NCBI GenBank assembly: GCA_032622095.1
Contig: CP136069.1
Coordinates: forward strand, 189,339,122 to 189,403,121
Direction of reading: 5' to 3'
Origin: Siphonodentalium dalli
Lineage: Eukaryota; Mollusca; Scaphopoda; Gadilida; Siphonodentaliidae
Length of the DNA stretch: 64,000 nucleotides
In this document: piece by piece, positions 56,255 through 64,000 of the stretch
How the letters are laid out: each line of letters starts with the position of its first letter
How positions within the stretch are numbered: the first letter of the stretch is position 1
The notes under the pieces: generated by a model
Databases searched by the model: none
Seen by the model: the letters and a program-made list of their open reading frames with translations, nothing else
Told to the model about the DNA's origin: nothing
Program-made: the position numbers and the translations under genes

Positions 56255-57138
56255 TCGATTTTCCATTCCAATCATCAAGACTACCCATACAAGGATTTAT
56301 TTTACGAAGACTGTTATGAATATTACGTCAGCAAATTTCCTTGTAACTTCGACCGACTATCCAACCTCGTCCATCAACCACGCCTATACCGGTGGTATAT
56401 CATGACGAAATGGACAATATTAAATTATAGCTATCATATCCGAACAAGGCCCCGAGCGATCTCTTCAAGTGGGATAACATTTGCAGGGGTGATTTTATTC
56501 ATTAGACAGGTTTAACATGTTCTTGTTTTAAAGGCCAGTCACTGTTAGCTGTATACAGTAATCTGATTCCGTCGCCAGACCTTTTAGTGTGCGGGTAGAT
56601 ACACTCGATCGTTATCAACTTATCGTCTTGTCGATATGATATAACGTCTGACGATCACATGCATCATTCGCGCGTTGGTAGCTGGCAGCGACTGAAGTTG
56701 ACAACTTCACTATTCTATCCACATACCATGTTGGTCTCTATCAAAATATTGCTATACTATCAGAATAGCGTTTGGCACAAGTCCATATATTTAACATTCT
56801 CGAACATGTGTTCCTGTTTTATATAGTGAATGGTATGTTCTCACTGAAAGCACATGCATGATACTGATAGGCATGTTTATTATATGACTATCATTTTTCT
56901 TTCCCAAATACCACTATAGTAAAGCGATTATTTCCCGACCATCGGATCAGCTACAGTTTGATCCGATGTGATACCACCCTTCTCGATCTCGCATACTGCG
57001 CATTTCAGTAAAAGCAGGAGTATTTATTACACAAAAAAATAGTTCCTTCTTTATTTTTGTTACTATCTAACTAGTGGTTTAATTTCATAATGAATGACAG
57101 AAATTGTGCTTTTTAAATAAAAAGCTTGTCATATAATA
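56255..57138. other. No gene recognised
   Basis: A small hairpin (ATCGGATCA facing TGATCCGAT, about 56,941-56,967) is the only structure seen. Confidence 0.4.
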
Positions 57139-57312
57139 AACCTGTTTCGCTGCAGTGAATTTATCTGAGCTTAATTCGCATCACGTCTCGTTGAAGAGGT
57201 CAGATTACTGGATCAAACTCGACGCCTATGGCGGCTCGTTTGATCCAGCGATCTGACCTCTTCAACTCGACGTGATACTTCGCCCAGATCAATTCACTGC
57301 AACGATAACATG
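57139..57312. mobile_element. ~170 bp palindromic MITE
   Basis: TGCAGTGAATTTATCTGAGC to CTGGATCAAAC faces its inverse GTTTGATCCAG to AATTCACTGCA, with a GCCTATGGCG tip. Inner arms are almost perfect. Confidence 0.88.
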
Positions 57313-57400
57313 TATGTGTCATTCTTACACGCTGGGTGATATTGCGGAAATATTTATCAATTCGGAGATAACAGTACTCTGTTGAGTTGGATATTCAACT

Positions 57401-57821
57401 CCAGTCGTAAGTCGGGATTTGTTTACCCTGTGCCAATGCATTCTCTTATATATGCGAGTCGACCATAGGTCGCCTCGCATATATAAGAGAATGCATTGGC
57501 CTAACAATTTGTTATCATTTTTTTTAAATAAATGTTTCTTACAATTTTTAGGACATAAAATAAAAAACATCCATTACCCTGCAGGGAGCCCCACACATAT
57601 ATAGAAGCATATAGAAGAGTGTCGTCTGCTCATGTTTGTCTGTGGCTCTGTATGGGTGAAATTATAAAATTGTTAAAGAATACAAGAACAAATTATTAAA
57701 ATTGTAAAAAAAATTGTTAGGCCAATGCATTGTCTTATATATGCGAGGCGACCTATGGTCGACTCGCATATATGACAGAATGCATTGGCACAGGGTAAAA
57801 AAAATCCCGACTTACGACTGG
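57401..57821 (+). mobile_element. Twin-hairpin core with different terminal repeats
   Basis: Outer inverted repeats CCAGTCGTAAGTCGGGATTT and its inverse replace the TTAACCC ends. Directly inside lie ACCCTGTGCC, hairpin 1, a linker with the same 90 bp module as copy 5 (here inverted) and hairpin 2. No TTAA is found at the ends. Confidence 0.88.
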
Positions 57822-58306
57822 ATTTGATATGAAAATCGAGCATGAAAATAGTATGTTCACAAACTGTTTTCATGCGCGAATACCAGAATATCGAACGAAA
57901 CAGGGTACGGTTATCTACAATGTAATTAAATCCACCCATTTTTCATATTAAATGCCATGAAGTAAGATACCATTTTTCGGTGATCTAATCTCTGGGTAGA
58001 TTAATGGGTTTACTGGGAACAGCGGAACTCACATTCCCCATTAATTAATCGTTGGAAAATTACGAGAACACTTTCAACCCAGTGTTTGTGTGAAATTCCC
58101 AAATACTGTAACTGTTGTATCAGGTATAAAATTTCCAAGTGTTGAAAAATTAAACCATAGTTGGGTGATATACCAACCCCCACCCCTGTCGCCACGTCCC
58201 AGTGCAGACTGAAGCACGGTTATTGTGTAACCGTTTCGACTTACCCAAATGAAGATATTAACAAGGCAAGGGATTCGAATACACCCATCGCCACACTCTT
58301 ATAACT
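57822..58306. other. No gene recognised
   Basis: Unique AT-rich sequence. Confidence 0.4.
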
Positions 58307-59095
58307 AATGTGTAGAAACGATTACACATCAAATGTGTAAACCCGGTTAATACACATAGTAATGTGTAGTTTTACATACAAATACATTGACCAAGGGCCG
58401 TTCTACACATAATGTGTATATTTTGTTACACACAATTGTGTAAGAACGTAGAGCATGCGCATTGCGGTGCCTTATGTAAGTTCTGTTTCATAGTCTGCTA
58501 CATGACGGCCATATTGTTTGAGTATATTTTTTGGAATACAATCTACAGCGATCATAGACAAGGAAGGTAAGTTCAGAATTCCGACTTGTGGGCATAGTAT
58601 TAATGATATATGAGGATTTATTTGTTAAAACTTTCATGGCGATTACTGCTCTTAGACTCGTTTATATGATTGTTGTAATACGGTAATACTAATATTATGC
58701 AAACACGCCACGAGCCTGGTTTGTTCATTTAAAACGAAAACTCACACACGACAGAGCAAAATATTACGTACCATTGTACGCCATGAAAGTTTTAACATAT
58801 AAATCTCCATATGTCATCAACTATATACGCACGGTTCGGAATACTGAACTTACATTCTTGTCTACGATCTATATGTGTAAGAATCTACACAAAATGTGTA
58901 AGGGATGTGTGTTGATTTTATGCACACCAGTGTGTATAAATGTGTAGAAATTGACCCATTTATTGTGTAAAAATTGTTACACAATTTGTGTAGGTACATG
59001 AAACTACACATATACTACACAAATATGATTAAGATCAAAAATGAATAATTATTGTGTAGCAGGGCTACACATTGTGTGTAGAAAACCTACACATT
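58307..59095. mobile_element. 790 bp foldback studded with TACACA/TGTGTA motifs
   Basis: Ends AATGTGTAG and CTACACATT are inverse. More than twenty TGTGTA or TACACA hexamers crowd the two outer thirds, many as facing pairs. An inner pair of arms (ATATGAGGATTTAT...AAAACTTTCATGGCG at about 58,608-58,642, and its inverse at about 58,780-58,815, plus a GTAAGTTCAG/CTGAACTTAC pair) encloses about 140 bp. It has the form of a DNA transposon with clustered subterminal motifs. No protein seen. Confidence 0.8.
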
Positions 59096-59395
59096 GGTCA
59101 TACGAGTGCAGTTAAGATAAATTTTATATGTATAATATCTAGGACTTCCTCATTGGACAAGGAAATACAACACGTTAGTGAATTAAAATAGTTATATAAG
59201 ATGCTACTTGGCGGGAACACAGATGTATCTAGATAAATAACAGAATGAAATGTTGGTCTTAAAAAATAGCTAACACCATTACACGGTGTAACTATCACGC
59301 AGTCAATCATAATGCGATGGCGCAACCACTGGTTTTTTTTACCCTTTTCCTTTCTGCGAGCTGGTGAAACATGGTGAGCTAATTGTGATATAGGA

Positions 59396-61868
59396 TACAT
59401 ATATCATGCCTGTCACATATTCTTGTAAATATCGAAGTAGACGCCTCCTTTTCGTATGTAGTCTGGTCATGTGCGGTGTTGTCTGACTCGCATCTGAATG
59501 GGCGCCGGGATCAATTGGAACGTCCGACCTTGTTGTATCACCATTATCTTGCGAAATTTCGACTGGCACCAAGTGTGATGGAATCGTCGTATTGTCTTGC
59601 ATATCGTCATCATCGGAATTCCAGTCTTCTTTGGAATCGATATCCTGTTGGGGAAAATATGTGGTCGGTGGGAACACGATAGCAATCGCGCCATCTGACG
59701 CGGTAAGATTGCGAACGTAGTTGAACTCCGACAAATTTCGGTAAAGTGAGCCAATCACTGTCACTGGCAACAACAAGGTAGCGGTCGCGCGTGCAATGCT
59801 TGGTACCATCAGGGAAACCATACACTAAATTACCAACATCAATTGAGTCAGCTCACGAAATTGCACTATGTTCGTGAATTTCACTGTGTCGTTTGTCCTG
59901 GGAGAGAATGATCGGTCGGTTATTGGTAACTGCTCGTTCGTAAATAGGTCTCGTTGATACCATGCACATCTCGCGGACTGACAGTCCACTATATATCTGA
60001 TTCGTTCGTTTAATCCTTCAACGGATAAGCTGAACTTGACTGGCGTTAGAACATCACTTTTGTCATGTCGATTGAATTCGTGTTCAAGCTCTTGAATTGC
60101 CTTCTCGGCTATTGATTGATATTTATATGTTTTGCTCGACCAATTTCGATGGATTTTGTCATTACACAACGCTCGAAAGCCGGGTGCTGGATCAGAGCGA
60201 ATAACAATAGGAGGACCATCGAGTGGAACTAGCTTCACCACCATGACAACAAGTGCATCTATCACCATGGCAACAAGTGCATCTCTCAGAGTTGCTGTTT
60301 GCTCGTCGCTAATAAGATATGCGTCGGCAAAATCGGTGACCTTTCTCGCAAGACCAAAATAATGTGTCGATTTGGAATAGGACGTAAGGATGCTATCTAC
60401 GGTCTTGTCCATGTCCAATGCATAAAAGTACCGCTGAAAAACGTATTTCAGTTTATGTGAAGTGGGGTGGTTAAGCTTTGGTGTAAAGTTGAAAATATAC
60501 CACAGGCAATGTCGCGAGGTACAACGATACACTCTCGTGCGGGTGATAGGGGCTTTTGGCGCTTCGCAGCCATAATGCCATCTTAGGCGAGAGCGGCAAC
60601 ATTCAAATAACGGATATTTGTAATTTTCTTGGAAGGTCTTGTCCCTTGTGACAAATAGGCGCGTGTGCGGCGCAGGTCTCTGCATTACAATTGCGTTGGT
60701 AACGACGCAGCTCTGGTAGTGAACGGTAAGCGCATGTGGTCGCGTGTCGTACCAACAGAGCTTCAAGTCTGTGTTTAGTGTGCCTGTCATTTGCAGAATG
60801 AGGTCTGCAGAGGGTGAATTTAGTGATACCATCCCGCAAAGCTAGCTAGCATCACCAAATTCACCCTCTGGGGACCTAATTCTGCATGGCCTTATCAGCT
60901 ATGGGAGACAGATTAAGATTGGAAATTCCCAAATGCTATGCGGGATAGCGTCACTAAATTCACCCTCTGGGAACCCCATTCTGCAAATGTAAAACAGATT
61001 ATACAGTCTGGATTGTCACATTCTTGCGGATTACGACTTGAGAAATCAGATAGTAAATTTGAGCTCCATTGTATGTGTTGCAGACTCCTGATAACGACGG
61101 ACAACGGTCATGAAAGTTACAACACGTGGACTTGTCGCAAACTCTCCTTTGCACAATTTTCCAAACGCCTGAACACACGGCTTGCTGTCTGTTAGAATAC
61201 ATGCTTGTTTGTTAATTTCAACGACAAACGAGCTGAAATGCTTAACCGCGGCAGTATATAAAATACAAGTATATATCCTCTATAAGGAAGCCGCGCGATG
61301 TGTTGCTTTCTGAGATTGCCAGGTTGGAACTAAAGAAACCTGCTAGTTTCGGTTTCTCTCAAACGACGTAGCTCCTATTCCCCGCTCTCTGATTTAACCA
61401 CCGTTCACGATCCAAAGGTGGTCAGAAACACAATAGATGTATTGTTGTCCAAGTGCTTTTGAGCGGCACTGGAAGCCTGGCGTCTTTCGTCTGACCATAC
61501 AAGAAAGTCATGAGAGGAGCATCCTGCAACCAGCTTGTCAAGTGGAACCAAAAATGTTTCACACTGAGGCAGAACACGAGCTAATACATTATAAGCACCT
61601 ATGACGACCTCAATGTGCGAACAGTGGTCGGTTGACTGCATCTCGACAGTGTGGCGACTTTGTGAGAGCTTGCTTGCAGTTGACAATCAGACCAATTATA
61701 TCTGAGAATAATGGTTCTGCCGGGAGTTATTATTGCCTTACAAGCAGATAGCTGTAGGTAACATTTTGCGAATACCTGCAATACTCGGCGCAAGTTACTT
61801 AGAAGTTCTTGAGGTGTGTCACCGCTACAGAAAAGATCATCGGCTAATTTCGCTGCTATGACTTCTTT
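59396..61868 (-). pseudogene. Decayed Ty3/gypsy-like pol (RT, RNase H, integrase)
   Basis: Minus-strand remnants of one retrotransposon polyprotein in the expected order. From high to low coordinates: the catalytic LADDLFC box (about 61,840), RT connection blocks TVRTLRS and, after a frameshift, IGAYNVLARVLP (about 61,590); RNase H end with [11 protein letters not shown] (about 61,040); then a long frame 59,825-60,832 with integrase blocks HPTSHKLK, IRSDPAPGF, AEKAIQELE and a QRDLFTNEQLPITDR block; a C-terminal RDRYLVVASD / YRVRWRDCYRVP block (about 59,660-59,790); and, after another shift, a tail near 59,430. The integrase zinc-finger cysteines are replaced (HH present, CC lost). Several frameshifts mean it is not functional. 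No LTRs were recognised. Confidence 0.85.
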
Positions 61869-62245
61869 TTAGAATATCCACAAGGACGTGAGTCATCTTC
61901 AAGAGCAGTGTGTGATCCAGGCATTCCATCGCTGATCGGGCATACACTCGAACACTTAGAAGTTCTTGAGGCGTTCGCCTGCTATGACTTCTTTTCATAA
62001 TAGCCCCAAGGACGTGTCATCTTCAAGAGCAGTGTTTGATCCAGCATCATCCAGGCATTCCCATCGCTAATCGAGCATACACTCGAACACCTCTGAAACG
62101 GTGTGGCAACTCCACATTTCTTCGCTGATCTGGCATACATGTACACTCGAACACCTCTGAACGGTGTGGCACCTCCACATTACATCGCTGATCTGGCATA
62201 CACTCGAACACACCTGAACGATGTGGCAACTTCACAGTACTTCGC
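61869..62245. repeat. Partial duplication of pol sequence and ~60 bp tandem repeat
   Basis: TTAGAAGTTCTTGAGG.. with GCTATGACTTCTTTT and AAGGACGTG...CATCTTCAAGAGCAGTGT occur at 61,798-61,925 and again at 61,957-62,045. The second copy lacks the stretch coding for the LADD box. Then 4-5 units with CGCTGATCTGGCATACACTC and GAACACCTCTGAACGGTGTG follow to 62,245. Confidence 0.82.
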
Positions 62246-63431
62246 TGATTGCTTAGACAAATGTAACTACGCCAGAAATTAGAGCACAATCCCATTGTTG
62301 CAATCGTTCCCTGATTTTTGGTAAAGTACACCAATTCCCAAGGCTGTCGAAGGAATAGTTCAATGATTATCCCATTGTTGGGCACACGCAACTCATAACA
62401 GACAAATCGCACGGGGCTTCAAAGTGGGACCAGTCCGTGTTGTTTCAGACATATCTATTCACATTCAACGGCGATTAGTTCATGTTAATCACGTTGTTGG
62501 GCGTGGCTAACCGGCTATTGTGTCCAATCGCGGCCAGCGCACGGCACATTTCCAGTGGATTGCATTATGTGGGATCAATTGTGCTCTAAGTCGGTCAGAG
62601 CACGCGAATAGTTCTTTACCAGAATAAATCTCGTCTTCGACTCGATTTATTGTGCTCTAACCATTACTTAAAATGCCGAAAGCGAAATATAATGTGCAAC
62701 ATCCAAAATGAAATGAACGTCTATTTCCGCCATCGACCAAACTTCGTGACACGCGACCCAAAAGCAACATTGCGACTCGGCAATGTGAACCGTTAATATC
62801 TCAATGCCTGTCTAAAACCCGATTTTAGAGAATGGTGAACCTGTCAAACATTCACGCCATATCATGCAATGGTATACCTTGGATACACCCACAATGTACA
62901 ATCAATATACTTCGCGTGCACATTATTTCGTTTGATATATCACTGTACTAAGTATATTTAAACGAAGTCGACATATCGCACCGCGAATTAGAAAGTTCAG
63001 TAATTGTGATCGTAATAATTGAATTAGTATCCGTGTACAATCACTATACTTACCGGACAGGGAGACTGACGACCGCTTTTCGTCGGTAGGTTTTGCTAGT
63101 TTTCGATGCGATATCTCGACTTCCCTTCGTTTGATACTATCGAATTATACATCAAAAGAAAGGAAATTCATGGCCGATAAGACACAATGAAATATATTGT
63201 GACTGAGAAGAAAGATTTTGAGAATTTTGTGTTTTCCCCAAAATCGGACTTGTGAACCTTGTCACTGTTATAGTATTTTTGTTCAGTGTATAGTATATAT
63301 TGGTATATCTGGCATTTATCCCCACGGGCCTGTGAATACAATAGTATATCGACGCCATGAAATCATACTAAGCGGGCAAATGGAAGTGTAACCATTCCAT
63401 GGCGGATGCTGCGTTGGTGCAACAATATAAA
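62246..63431. other. No gene recognised
   Basis: TTAGAGCACAA at 62,278 and its inverse TTGTGCTCTAA at 62,579 and 62,650 are short facing motifs that could mark a small decayed element. No coding sequence is supported. Confidence 0.4.
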
Positions 63432-63625
63432 GACCCTATATGCCAGTGAATTTTCTTATATATGCGAGTCTCACATAGGGAGCCTCGCATACATAAGACA
63501 ATGCACTGGCTTACAAGATCAGTGTAAATGTTGTTATATATGCAGGCCAATGTATTCTCTTATATATGCAATGCTCCCCATGGGATACTCGCATATATAA
63601 GAAAATGCATTGACACGGGTTTTTT
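63432..63625 (+). mobile_element. Diverged short twin-hairpin element
   Basis: Two hairpins (about 63,440-63,512 and 63,541-63,615) built on TTCTTATATATGCGAG and its inverse, separated by only about 30 bp instead of a 100-bp linker. Termini are ACCCTATATGCC and GACACGGGT, with no TTAACCC end. Many differences from the main family, especially in the hairpin tips. Confidence 0.8.
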
Positions 63626-64000
63626 TGGTGAAAAATTCATGGAAGCGCCAGACATGGAAGGGTTAAACTCTTCAACCAGAATGACTGACATGCCGTATCC
63701 ACAGCTAGGCTTCGTTCGTGGCGTTGGCGGGGACACTGGAAAATTGTATACTGTCAGATTAGATGCCTCATCTGTAAAGACTTAATTAACCGGAAATTGT
63801 TTCATTCAGAACCCATCCTGTGTCATGTATCGTCCATTAGATGGACAAATATCTGTGACTATTCGGTAGCGATATCTTGGACAATAATCCTGAGTGGTCA
63901 TATTTCAATTTCCGCCCACGTGATAGATAGCAATCGCGTTGCATAGTTTCTGAAATTTGTTACTATTATTATCCACAGCAAACTAATTTTATCGAATATG
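63626..64000. other. No gene recognised
   Basis: Right edge of the window; nothing supported. Confidence 0.4.

Overview
This is eukaryotic, gene-poor DNA built almost entirely of transposable elements and tandem repeats. No ribosome-binding-site operons, rRNA, convincing tRNA or exon-bearing host gene can be seen. The mix (CR1/jockey-group LINEs, one with an SGNH-esterase ORF1; a decayed LTR-retrotransposon pol; many miniature inverted-repeat elements; many 20-60 bp minisatellites; AT-rich background) suggests an invertebrate animal, plausibly marine. The phylum cannot be fixed from this window.

Layout. 1-3.2 kb: a LINE ORF2 (endonuclease and reverse transcriptase) running in from the left edge. 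3.2-12.8 kb: a 1.7 kb foldback element, small hairpin elements, short tandem repeats and a 660 bp terminal-inverted-repeat element. 12.8-17.8 kb: a second LINE whose ORF1 (SGNH hydrolase fold) is open but 5' incomplete and whose ORF2 (1373 aa) is uninterrupted. 18.5-20.3 kb: a polypyrimidine tract and a 34-copy, 32 bp minisatellite. 21-31.5 kb: dispersed repeats, a nearly perfect 990 bp tandem duplication and an ageing-to-young tandem array. 31.7-33.4 kb: the C-terminal end of a third LINE type, split by a TTAA-targeted element. 36-46 kb: minisatellites, foldbacks and two GC-rich hairpin arrays in opposite orientation. 48.8-51 kb: a 2.15 kb element with long near-identical terminal inverted repeats and an 8 bp target duplication. 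51.4-53.1 kb: two copies of a 380 bp repeat, one flanked by a 19 bp direct repeat. 55.1-56.3 kb: a second 32 bp minisatellite. 58.3-59.1 kb: a TACACA/TGTGTA-rich foldback. 59.4-61.9 kb, minus strand: a frameshifted Ty3/gypsy-like pol.

The strongest theme is one family present about eleven times. Complete copies are bounded by TTAA and the terminal repeat CCCTTTACCCAACA, and carry two long, nearly perfect hairpins that are reverse complements of each other, joined by an A/T-rich linker. TTAA targets and CCC...GGG termini are what the piggyBac superfamily leaves, so these are best read as non-autonomous piggyBac-like elements. One copy sits exactly in a TTAA inside a LINE coding frame, which proves insertion. 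Related twin-hairpin cores also occur inside different terminal sequences.

The LINE proteins could act together (nicking endonuclease, reverse transcriptase, ORF1 partner). The small elements encode nothing recognisable and would depend on transposases from elsewhere.
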